From Ruminococcaceae bacterium UBA2719 (GTDB taxonomy: Bacteria; Bacillota; Clostridia; Oscillospirales; Acutalibacteraceae), in assembly GCA_002353935.1 (NCBI GenBank), contig DEKP01000043.1, positions 1 to 58,555 on the forward strand: a stretch of 58,555 nucleotides of DNA, read 5' to 3'. The position numbers and the translations under genes were made by a program. The notes below the pieces were generated by a model. It searched no databases and was not told the origin of the DNA. It was given only the letters and a program-made list of their open reading frames with translations. Of this stretch, positions 16,692 to 24,203 are shown in pieces; position 1 is the stretch's first letter; each line of letters opens with the position of its first letter.

Positions 16692-17507
16692 TTAGAAACT
16701 GCCTGACGAACCGCCGTGAGAAGTTCCCGATGAGCCGGTATGAGTAGAAGAACTCTCTTTTGGCTTTGCAACTCTTGATATAGTAGAATACAAAAAGTTG
16801 TCTCTTCTTGCTGTAACGTTCAGGCTGTTTTGTTTCACGTAGCTTGCAGCTCCTCTTTGCAGCGCCACGGTTTTTAACTGCGCTTTAAACGCAAACATAA
16901 TCAGTAAGGCAATTACAAAACCTATTACTAATGACAATGGTATCCATATTAAAGATACATGCGGCAACATATAGTATGACATTTTTTGGGCTATTTTTAC
17001 AAAAGCATTGTAATAATCTCCTGATGAAAGCATCGGCTGTGCTTCTTCCATAACAGCTGCCTGTTCGCTGTCGTTTAGCTTATTAATGCATTTGCCGGTT
17101 GTTGTAATGTGCCATTTTCTATCTTCCATTGCTATCAAAAACAGTACGCCGTCTTTAGAATATCCATTATAATCGTAATAATCATCGGCATAAGCCGTTT
17201 CTGATTTACCGTTCAGAGAATTTACCGTAACAAATACAAAGTCGCACTTATTTTTTTCGCCCAATTTCTCACAAAGTTCGGTCAATGAAAAAACCTGATC
17301 ATTCGTTAAAATGTTAGCTCCATCCACCACAAGCTGTCCCGGCTGAGCATTATTAACAGATGTGTCCTCAGCCGTATCAAACATTTGTGCGTCCTTATCC
17401 GTATCAGACGATTGAGCTTCTTCATAATCCATTGCTGAAACCGCAAATACGGCAAATGAAAAAACTAATAAAAGGACAAATATTAATGATACTATTCTTT
17501 TTTTCAT
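16692..17507 (-). CDS. TPM-domain membrane protein, YdjH-like
   Basis: 271 aa. Signal peptide or first membrane helix 1-26; TPM (TLP18.3/Psb32) domain about 55-165 beginning GQLVVDGANILTNDQV; a second membrane helix about 178-203; basic stretch; Ser/Gly/His-rich tail. The domain faces the outside in related proteins. The three-gene context (zinc ribbon, TPM, SPFH) resembles B. subtilis ydjG-ydjH-ydjI, which act with the PspA homologue YdjF in membrane-stress protection; no pspA is present here. It starts 13 nt after the zinc-ribbon gene with AAGGAGG. Confidence 0.85.
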   Translation of the reverse strand: MKKRIVSLIFVLLLVFSFAVFAVSAMDYEEAQSSDTDKDAQMFDTAEDTSVNNAQPGQLVVDGANILTNDQVFSLTELCEKLGEKNKCDFVFVTVNSLNGKSETAYADDYYDYNGYSKDGVLFLIAMEDRKWHITTTGKCINKLNDSEQAAVMEEAQPMLSSGDYYNAFVKIAQKMSYYMLPHVSLIWIPLSLVIGFVIALLIMFAFKAQLKTVALQRGAASYVKQNSLNVTARRDNFLYSTISRVAKPKESSSTHTGSSGTSHGGSSGSF

Positions 17508-17520
17508 AAGTTTGCCCTCC

Positions 17521-18606
17521 TTAAAACAACTGAATTAGCCACAAAACAGCGTAAATCAGCGCTCCGATTCCTGCGGTTAATAACAGTTGCGTCAGCCAGA
17601 ATTTTTTGCGGTCCATCGGAAGATTTCCAACAAATTTGCCGGTTTGACCGTTCATGGCAAAGGTATATTTTTCATTATTATAAGTAGTATTTAAAATCCA
17701 TACCGGATAAAGCGCGTACTTTGCCTTGCCGTTTGATAAACGAACAGATGATGACTCTGTATTTACCGTAGCATAGCCGTTTACAGTGCTTCTAAAAGCA
17801 TCTTCGGTAGAATTTTTAACTCGCTCGTTGGCTCTTTGTATACTTTGGTCTGCGTCAACATCATATTTATCAGCAAGATATCCGGCAAGATATGCGGTCT
17901 GAAAATCCACAGCGTCGTCAAAATTATAAGGTTCTATCGATTCCATCAAATCATCGGGCATCTTTGAAGAGCCGTCAACGGGTACCCTTTCAAAACTTAT
18001 ATCTCCCGCTCTGAATACGGAAAAAAAGCTTGTTTGAGTATATATGTAATTTGAATCACTCCATGTATGAACTTTCGTAGCTCTGTATCGGATATCAGCA
18101 TCGGCGTCGGCGTCAAAAAGCCAAAACGGAACATAAATACCCTTGACCTCATCCAAATGGTTTGTATCCTTAAAAATTTTCGGAAGCAAAAACTTTTTAA
18201 GTAAATGCTTCTTCAAGCCCTCTTTAGCAGCATTTTTATCCAGCTTGAACGGAATTACGTAGTCAGGCTTTAAATTCCCCTTTAGCTGATCCATCATTAC
18301 TACAGGATTTCCGCAATACGGACACTCGGTAGCAGCAGTATTTGCGTCGCCGATAATCTCGCCGCCGCAGGACTTGCACACATAAGAACGAATTGTTCCC
18401 TCTTCGTTCTCAGTCCACTCCTGGCCGGCGTTTGTGTCCCACTGCATTTTATCTGTGCCTTCGCTTTTCAAATCCTCGTCATAATTTTTCAGCGCTTCCA
18501 TTTCAAACTCGGTGTCGCAATAGGGGCATTTCATCTTCTGTATAGAAGTATCAAACGCTATCGCGCCGCCACAACAAGGACATTTATATTCTTGTAATTG
18601 AGCCAA
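17521..18606 (-). CDS. Double zinc-ribbon membrane protein, YdjG-like
   Basis: 361 aa. Two N-terminal zinc ribbons: Cys9/Cys12/Cys27/Cys30, and a second with CKSCGG and CPYCGN near residues 77-101. A large soluble domain of unknown fold follows, then a C-terminal membrane helix (about 337-358). The product is often mislabelled as PriA- or virion-core-like; those labels are not supported by any helicase motif. The start is TTG at 18606, with AAGGGG about 8 nt upstream; no in-frame ATG precedes the first ribbon. It lies between the SPFH gene and the TPM gene on the same strand. Confidence 0.8.
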   Translation of the reverse strand: MAQLQEYKCPCCGGAIAFDTSIQKMKCPYCDTEFEMEALKNYDEDLKSEGTDKMQWDTNAGQEWTENEEGTIRSYVCKSCGGEIIGDANTAATECPYCGNPVVMMDQLKGNLKPDYVIPFKLDKNAAKEGLKKHLLKKFLLPKIFKDTNHLDEVKGIYVPFWLFDADADADIRYRATKVHTWSDSNYIYTQTSFFSVFRAGDISFERVPVDGSSKMPDDLMESIEPYNFDDAVDFQTAYLAGYLADKYDVDADQSIQRANERVKNSTEDAFRSTVNGYATVNTESSSVRLSNGKAKYALYPVWILNTTYNNEKYTFAMNGQTGKFVGNLPMDRKKFWLTQLLLTAGIGALIYAVLWLIQLF

Positions 18607-18724
18607 AACCTCATCCCCTTAATTTATTAAAATTCGCACTCCTGTGACATAATATTATATTCATTTTGTTATAATTTAAGACAATATCGCATGTAAAGTT
18701 GTGTGGTATTATCTTAACAATAAA

Positions 18725-20050
18725 TTATTGCTTATCAGCGTCGTCAAAAGGATCGCCGCATTCAGGACAGAATTTTGGCGGATTAGCCGGGTCTTCAGGT
18801 TCAAAGCCGCACTTGTTGCATTTATATTTAGGTGTACCTTCAGGCTTTTTAGAGCCGCACTCAGAACAGAATTTTCCTTTATTGGAAGCGCCGCACGAAC
18901 AAATCCAAGCTCCGTCATCCTCGGGCTTTTTAGAGCCGCACTCAGGGCAGAATTTGCCCGTAGCTATTGCTCCGCAAGAACATTTCCAGCCGTTTGCAGG
19001 TGCTTGTTGAGGCTGATTTGCCTGCTGTTGTGCTTGTTGCTCTGCACCCATAGCGTAAAGATTTTGAGTATTCATGCCGCCTGCAGTATTCATAGCCATG
19101 CCCATGCCCATGAAACCTGTCATAGCTCCGTTTGAGTTTGAAGCTGCTGCTTTCATAGCGTCAGCCTGAGCTCCTGTGAGAGTCGCCGCAGCCATTGTAG
19201 GATCTTTCAAAATAGCGGCGCGCTGAGCCTGTTTGATAAGCTCTGCGTCCTCGTCCGGCAGAGTAACGGAACCTAAAGCAACAGAGACAACCTTAAGTCC
19301 TCTTAACTCTCCCCATTTTTCAGACAACTCGGTATTCAAAGCGTCTTGTAGCTCACTGGTGTGAGTTACAACCTGATTGGGGCGAATCTCTAAATCCGAA
19401 AGTTTTCCGAAAGACGGCTGCAAAGCAGAAACAAACTCTGTTTTTAACTGACCGTCGATTTCTTCGCGTCTATACTCTTCGGTAACATTTCCGCAAACAT
19501 TGGTATAAAACAATATCGGATTCGTAATTTTATAAGAATATACTCCTGAGCAACGGATAGCAACGTCAATATCAAGACCGATTTTTGAATCAACAACTCT
19601 AAACGGAATCGGATTAGGAGTACCGAATTTATTATCAATCAACTCTTTTGTATTAAAATAATAAACTCTCTGATCTTTTCCGGTATCTCCGCCGTATGTA
19701 AAACGTTTTCCGATAGTTTTAAATGTTTGTTTTATGCTCTCTCCCAAAGATCCTGAAAAAATAGAAGGCTCTGTAGATTTATCATAAGTATATTGACCGG
19801 GCTCGGCACAAACCTCGACAACCTTTCCCTGTTCTACGATAATCATACACTGACCGTCTGCAACAGCAATTCCCGATCCGTTTGAGATAATGTTATCATT
19901 TCCCTTTGTGTTAGATGAACGACCTGTGATGTTCTTTTGCCCTTTTTTTACCAAAACCTCTTTTGGCAATGCTTCACAGTAGAAAAATTCTTTCCACTGA
20001 TCCGCTAAAACGCCGCCTACTGCTCCTATGCCGGCTTTAATAAGTCCCAT
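18725..20050 (-). CDS. SPFH-domain protein with three C-terminal zinc ribbons, YdjI-like
   Basis: 441 aa. There is no N-terminal membrane span. An SPFH/band 7 domain of the virion-core-like subgroup occupies about 45-275, then an Ala/Met/Gln-rich linker (about 280-350). Three zinc ribbons follow in the last 95 residues (CSCG...CPECG, CSCG...CSECG, CNKCG...CPECG). SPFH proteins form membrane-associated rings or scaffolds. It is the first gene of the SPFH/zinc-ribbon/TPM cluster and has its own promoter. The middle two ribbons are near-duplicates at DNA level (around 18845-18955), showing internal duplication. Confidence 0.88.
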   Translation of the reverse strand: MGLIKAGIGAVGGVLADQWKEFFYCEALPKEVLVKKGQKNITGRSSNTKGNDNIISNGSGIAVADGQCMIIVEQGKVVEVCAEPGQYTYDKSTEPSIFSGSLGESIKQTFKTIGKRFTYGGDTGKDQRVYYFNTKELIDNKFGTPNPIPFRVVDSKIGLDIDVAIRCSGVYSYKITNPILFYTNVCGNVTEEYRREEIDGQLKTEFVSALQPSFGKLSDLEIRPNQVVTHTSELQDALNTELSEKWGELRGLKVVSVALGSVTLPDEDAELIKQAQRAAILKDPTMAAATLTGAQADAMKAAASNSNGAMTGFMGMGMAMNTAGGMNTQNLYAMGAEQQAQQQANQPQQAPANGWKCSCGAIATGKFCPECGSKKPEDDGAWICSCGASNKGKFCSECGSKKPEGTPKYKCNKCGFEPEDPANPPKFCPECGDPFDDADKQ

Positions 20051-20195
20051 AATTTTTCCTCCTGTTTTTCAACTTGCAACCTTTTGTTACATATAGTAAA
20101 CAATGATTAATTCGGGTGTACAAATTGTTTGAAGCTTTTCCGCCAAGTTGTGCGCCCGGCTTTAAAGCGTAAATTAATCAGTGGTCACTTATTAT

Positions 20196-20225
20196 ATTAT
20201 ATAATAGATTATTATATGTTTTCAA
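20196..20225 (-). promoter_or_regulatory. Promoter of the SPFH cluster
   Basis: Minus strand TTGAAA (20220-20225), 18-nt spacer, TATAAT (20196-20201). The 5' leader is about 140 nt. No other gene is visible in 20051-20398 apart from this promoter and the terminator at 20281. Confidence 0.5.
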
Positions 20226-20280
20226 GCAAATTTAGAAAAATTCACTAAATATTTGATTGCATTATCATTAAAAACCGGCA

Positions 20281-20319
20281 TAAAAAACAGGGCACCCGCT
20301 TCTTGTGAGTGTCCTGTTT
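20281..20319 (-). terminator. Terminator of the secreted-protein gene at 20399
   Basis: Ten-bp stem AACAGGGCAC/GTGTCCTGTT (20286-20295 with 20309-20318, one G-T pair), followed on the minus strand by a run of T (20282-20287). Confidence 0.85.
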
Positions 20320-20398
20320 ATTAACTTGATGATATTGGATTTAAATATTAAACCATACCAATACCAAAGGATTCTGCTTCTGAGTTATTTTTTTAATC

Positions 20399-21235
20399 TT
20401 AAACTTTTTTTAATTTGAAAGTTTCAATTTTTGTCCAAGAGCCGTAAGCAACAACTTTACGATTATCCATTATGGTGGGTCTTACCTGAAAGTAACCATA
20501 AGTATAATTTAAAATATTATGTCTCATATCGTAAGTATAAAGTGATTTGTTAACAAAATTCATATATGTAAATTTATCTGTTAGAGTATTTGAAAAGTCA
20601 TTATTCTCCAATTTGGTCCATTGTGTTTGTTTATCATACTTGAAAGCTATATCAACTGAATTGGCTGACCCGCCATTTTTTTCCACGATTAACTGGGGGT
20701 AAAACTCAAATGTCTTTCCTTTGGTTACTTTATTGTAGTCAACATAGTAACTTAAAGGTTTAAAATTTAACAAATAGCCCACGTTTGTATACTGGTACGG
20801 TTTACCGTTTTTGTCAAGAGCTGCAACCTGGCATTTGTAACAAATTTGATCTGTATTGAGGTAAGGTGTAGAAATTCTGTAGTCATCTCCATAAGGAACC
20901 CATGTTAGGCCACCGTTCAACACTTTGCTGCCAATATTTAAATATACCGATTTTTTGTTGTACGGATAAGCTTTGAGCTTAGAGTTGTTAAGTTCAATAT
21001 CAGCGTAACGACGCCAGCCGTTATTATTAGAATTAGCCGCACCAAAGTACAGACGATACTTGTAAGCTCCTAATATTCTGTTCCATACAACGTCAAAACT
21101 ATTCGAATTGGGTTTTACCAGGTTCAGCTTCGGTTTAGCCGCCGCAGAAGCCGACACGGTTGACACCGCAAGCGAGCTTATGAGTATGGCACAAACAAGA
21201 ATGATCGATAAAATTGATTTTTTGGTTTTTTTCAT
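20399..21235 (-). CDS. Secreted protein with Fn3-like N-terminal domain (paralogue A)
   Basis: 278 aa, no function recognised. A clear Sec signal peptide (about 1-32, cleavage near SASA-A) is followed by a beta-rich, Fn3-like segment starting PKLNLVKPNSNSFDVVWNRI with the core pattern YKYRLYFG. A second Tyr-rich beta segment follows (about 160-278). There is no dockerin, no sortase motif and no membrane anchor, so it should be released. It is a tandem paralogue of the gene at 21350-22189. The signal-peptide DNA of the two is almost identical, whereas mature regions are far more diverged. The neighbouring C39-like protein has the same kind of Fn3 repeats. Confidence 0.75.
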   Translation of the reverse strand: MKKTKKSILSIILVCAILISSLAVSTVSASAAAKPKLNLVKPNSNSFDVVWNRILGAYKYRLYFGAANSNNNGWRRYADIELNNSKLKAYPYNKKSVYLNIGSKVLNGGLTWVPYGDDYRISTPYLNTDQICYKCQVAALDKNGKPYQYTNVGYLLNFKPLSYYVDYNKVTKGKTFEFYPQLIVEKNGGSANSVDIAFKYDKQTQWTKLENNDFSNTLTDKFTYMNFVNKSLYTYDMRHNILNYTYGYFQVRPTIMDNRKVVAYGSWTKIETFKLKKV

Positions 21236-21349
21236 TTCTTACTCCTAAATTTAAATTTATCAACAAAGCTGGTTGGCTGATTTTTCTGAAAGCATAAACG
21301 TATTAAACGATATTCAAGGCTTCTATCACTATTATTAACAGTTACTATT

Positions 21350-22189
21350 TTATACATCATAATCAGTTACATAACCAGATAAATAACCAGATACATAACT
21401 AGGTGTTGTCCATGGGCTGTAAGCAAATATTTTACCATTATACTTTATAACGCTTCTTACCTTATAAACAAGTGTAGGCTTTGACTTTAATGAAGTTTTA
21501 AAATAATAGCCTGGTCCATATTCGTCGTAATCGGGTCCATAATTGCTATAGCTAAGGTCCTTATAAGTATAAGACGAATCGCTTGGGTCTGTTTTGTAAG
21601 CTAATTGAACTGTAGTATTATAAGGAAATGTACTAAATTTGAAATAAAAGTCCGTTCTAGAATCGTCAAAGAAAGGTGATTTCCTATAATAGTATATACC
21701 TCTAGCTGTTTCTCTTGATGGCATACTTGCTCCTAAACAAACATAGTCAACATTTGTCCATGCAAGATGCCTGTCGCCATTGCCAAGAGCTTCAACCTGA
21801 CATTTGTATATCCAATTAAGCTCGAGCTTTGGTGTGGAAGTCCCCTGGTCTTGTCCATATTTATACCATTTTCTGCCACTCAGTGAACTGCTGTTGATAG
21901 TAAATTTAAAAGACGGATAGTTAGGATGTTTGGTGCAGCTGCCGGCATTAAGAACAGTAAAGCGGCGCCATCCATCTCCATTGCCAACGGCCCCAAAATA
22001 TATACGGTACTTGATGGCATTTGGCACAATGTTCCATACAACATCAAAAGATCCTGAGCTTTTAGGATTTACTAAATTGAGCTTTGGCGAAGCCGCCGCA
22101 GAAACCGACACGGTTGACACCGCAAGCGAGCTTATGAGTATGGCACAAATAAGGATGATCGATAAAATTGATTTTTTGGTTTTTTGCAT
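21350..22189 (-). CDS. Secreted protein with Fn3-like N-terminal domain (paralogue B)
   Basis: 279 aa, no function recognised. The signal peptide (1-32) differs from paralogue A by only a few residues. The mature part starts PKLNLVNPKSSGSFDVVWNI and keeps the WRRF and IYKCQVEAL landmarks, but the C-terminal half is clearly different from A and Tyr/Ser-rich. TTTTAGGAGG precedes the ATG. No hairpin is obvious in the 114-nt spacer to paralogue A, so the two may be co-transcribed. Adhesive or substrate-binding roles are possible but unproven. Confidence 0.75.
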   Translation of the reverse strand: MQKTKKSILSIILICAILISSLAVSTVSVSAAASPKLNLVNPKSSGSFDVVWNIVPNAIKYRIYFGAVGNGDGWRRFTVLNAGSCTKHPNYPSFKFTINSSSLSGRKWYKYGQDQGTSTPKLELNWIYKCQVEALGNGDRHLAWTNVDYVCLGASMPSRETARGIYYYRKSPFFDDSRTDFYFKFSTFPYNTTVQLAYKTDPSDSSYTYKDLSYSNYGPDYDEYGPGYYFKTSLKSKPTLVYKVRSVIKYNGKIFAYSPWTTPSYVSGYLSGYVTDYDV

Positions 22190-22372
22190 TTCTTAATTCC
22201 TCCTAAAATTTACTTTATTTTGCAAGACAAGCTTTGCATATAAATTATACCAGATATTTTAGAGGAACGTCAATGTGAATTAACAATAAAATCAACGTAA
22301 TATAATCAAAAACATTTATAAAACTAAAACAAAAATTTTTTAAACTTTATTTTCACGCCTTAAGGCACCAAT

Positions 22373-22414
22373 AAAAAGCGATACGCAAAAACCGTGTACA
22401 TGCGTATCGCCTTT
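22373..22414 (-). terminator. Terminator of the C39-like gene
   Basis: Ten-bp stem GCGATACGCA/TGCGTATCGC (22378-22387 with 22401-22410), with A-run before and T-run after, so it can act in both directions. Confidence 0.85.
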
Positions 22415-22418
22415 TATT

Positions 22419-23930
22419 TTATTGTACAACTATCGCCTGGGTCCCGAGCTGTTCGTATCTTTTTTGGGACAGATCCTTTGGAAATACCGATACGTCTCCG
22501 GCGCACGAATCGTTAAAATAATAGTTATCTTCATCAAAGCCTACGAGCAATAAGCAATGTTCGTTTTGCTGCCAGGTAAAGGTATCTCCCATTTTATATT
22601 TGGCGTTTTCATCAACATAGTCTATTGTCCATGAGGTAGAATCTATCGGTTCGTTCATTTGTGTAGTTGCCCAAACCATGACAGGCTGGTCGTTTACTAT
22701 ATATTTATTACATAGATAATCCAGAGATTTTCCGTCAAGCGGCACCGCTTTTAAATCTGATTTTTGATCTTTAAAGAAGTTGTTCATAGATTTTGCCATC
22801 GCCGGATTATAGATACACCAGCCCCAGCCGGAATATACGTCTCCCGAAAAAGCGCTGTTTGGGTCAGGTCCGTAACGGTCTCCTTCAACTCCGGTCACAG
22901 GCGCAGTAATCAAATAGTTGTCGGCAAATTGGAACTCAGTTATGTCAAACCCCAAATACTGCAAAAGCATTGTGCAGGCATAGGTCTCGCAGCCGGCTTT
23001 TAATTCATCCTGATTTAATACCGGAGCGCCTTTTATGTGATATTCGGTTTTCTCTTCAAATGTATACTTAAATTCATAGCCGTTTTTATCGTAATCGGAC
23101 ATTAACGCTTTTGAATCACTGCTTACACATCTGACTGTGAATTTATATGTTGTATCTTTTACTCCCTGTGTAAAACGATACGAGGTTTCTTCGGTATCTC
23201 CCGCCGTTTGATAACCGTTTCCATCGTCATATAAAACACGGTATTTTTGCGCTCCGTCCACCTTATCCCAGCTTATAAGTACATCTTGTGCATCATCTGT
23301 AACTTCTGTTATAACCGGTGTATCAAGGAAGGTAAGAGCCATTCCCTTGTTGTCAAAATCAGATTCCGCCTGACCCTTATCATTGATCCCTCTCAAAGAA
23401 AAGATATAAGTTTTGCCTTTTTTCACCTTATTGTAAGTATATTCGCCTTCCTTGGTTGTCGCTATTTTTTTAAAATCAGAATCTGTTTTAAGATATATCT
23501 CATATTTTTTGATTCCGTCTTTTTTCTCCCAAGAAAGAAAAACCTGATCTTTTGTAATTTCTGCAGCATCAAATCCCAACGCGTCATAATATGCGTTTTC
23601 AAAGCCGGGTTCATATACTGCTCCTGTTTGTTTATCGCCTTTATATGCTTTAACAGCATAAGTATGCAGCACGTTTTTTTCTACATTTTCTATCGTATAA
23701 ACATTTTCCTGCGTTTGCGCTACTTCCTGCCATTCTCCTTTTATTTTTTCAAGCAATTCGTATTTTGTCGCGCTGCGAAAATTTTTCCAGCTTACCGTTG
23801 TATGATTATCCGCATTTTCAAAGCCGGTGATTTTAGGATAAGTCGGATTAAATATTTTAACGATTATTAATATAAACACTATGCATATCGCTATATAAAA
23901 TATCATCTGATATTTCTTTTTAGATGACAT
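22419..23930 (-). CDS. Membrane-anchored Fn3/C39-like cysteine peptidase
   Basis: 503 aa. An uncleaved signal-anchor helix (8-27) is followed by three Fn3-like domains (about 31-108, 112-200 and 203-290). A papain-like domain of the C39_2 family begins GAPVLNQDELKAGC. Catalytic candidates are Cys314 (LKAGCETYA), His458 (NEHCLLLVGF) and Asp474 (YYFNDSC); the order Cys-His-Asp/Asn is that of active enzymes. The active domain would sit outside the cell on an Fn3 stalk. No ABC exporter is present, so it is not a bacteriocin-processing transporter. It neighbours two secreted proteins with related Fn3 domains, which could be substrates or partners. Confidence 0.85.
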   Translation of the reverse strand: MSSKKKYQMIFYIAICIVFILIIVKIFNPTYPKITGFENADNHTTVSWKNFRSATKYELLEKIKGEWQEVAQTQENVYTIENVEKNVLHTYAVKAYKGDKQTGAVYEPGFENAYYDALGFDAAEITKDQVFLSWEKKDGIKKYEIYLKTDSDFKKIATTKEGEYTYNKVKKGKTYIFSLRGINDKGQAESDFDNKGMALTFLDTPVITEVTDDAQDVLISWDKVDGAQKYRVLYDDGNGYQTAGDTEETSYRFTQGVKDTTYKFTVRCVSSDSKALMSDYDKNGYEFKYTFEEKTEYHIKGAPVLNQDELKAGCETYACTMLLQYLGFDITEFQFADNYLITAPVTGVEGDRYGPDPNSAFSGDVYSGWGWCIYNPAMAKSMNNFFKDQKSDLKAVPLDGKSLDYLCNKYIVNDQPVMVWATTQMNEPIDSTSWTIDYVDENAKYKMGDTFTWQQNEHCLLLVGFDEDNYYFNDSCAGDVSVFPKDLSQKRYEQLGTQAIVVQ

Positions 23931-24122
23931 GATTCACCTCAAATTTACTAAATTTTATAAAGCTTCATTAAATTATAAATCAACTCTTACACTTTTTCAA
24001 GAAGAAAAAGATATTATAATTCTGGATTTTGTTTAATAATTATATGCTTTTGTTATTTATGAAATCTATATTTTACCAAATAAATCATCATTTTTATGAT
24101 TGATATTTTTAATTATATCGTA

Positions 24123-24151
24123 TTGATAACTTTTTTCGTTTATGTTAAAAT
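24123..24151 (+). promoter_or_regulatory. Promoter of the dockerin amylase
   Basis: TTGATA (24123-24128), 17-nt spacer, TAAAAT (24146-24151), then AGGAGAG before the ATG at 24204. Confidence 0.6.
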
Positions 24152-24203
24152 ATATTTGTAAAAGTCTGACTAAGGTTTATTAATAAAATAAGGAGAGATA
24201 AGC

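Noticed and set aside
16838..16851. TGTTTCACGT, half of a parS site, inside the TPM gene
   Set aside because: The second half is absent (AGCT instead of GAAACA); ParB needs the full palindrome.
18845..18955. Repeated DNA in the SPFH gene
   Set aside because: As a mobile or repeat element it is explained by duplicated zinc-ribbon codons within the gene.
23247..23870. Open frame of 207 codons on the plus strand
   Set aside because: It lies antisense within the C39-like gene, is Phe/Ile/Cys-rich with no ribosome binding site, and arises from the opposite-strand codon bias.
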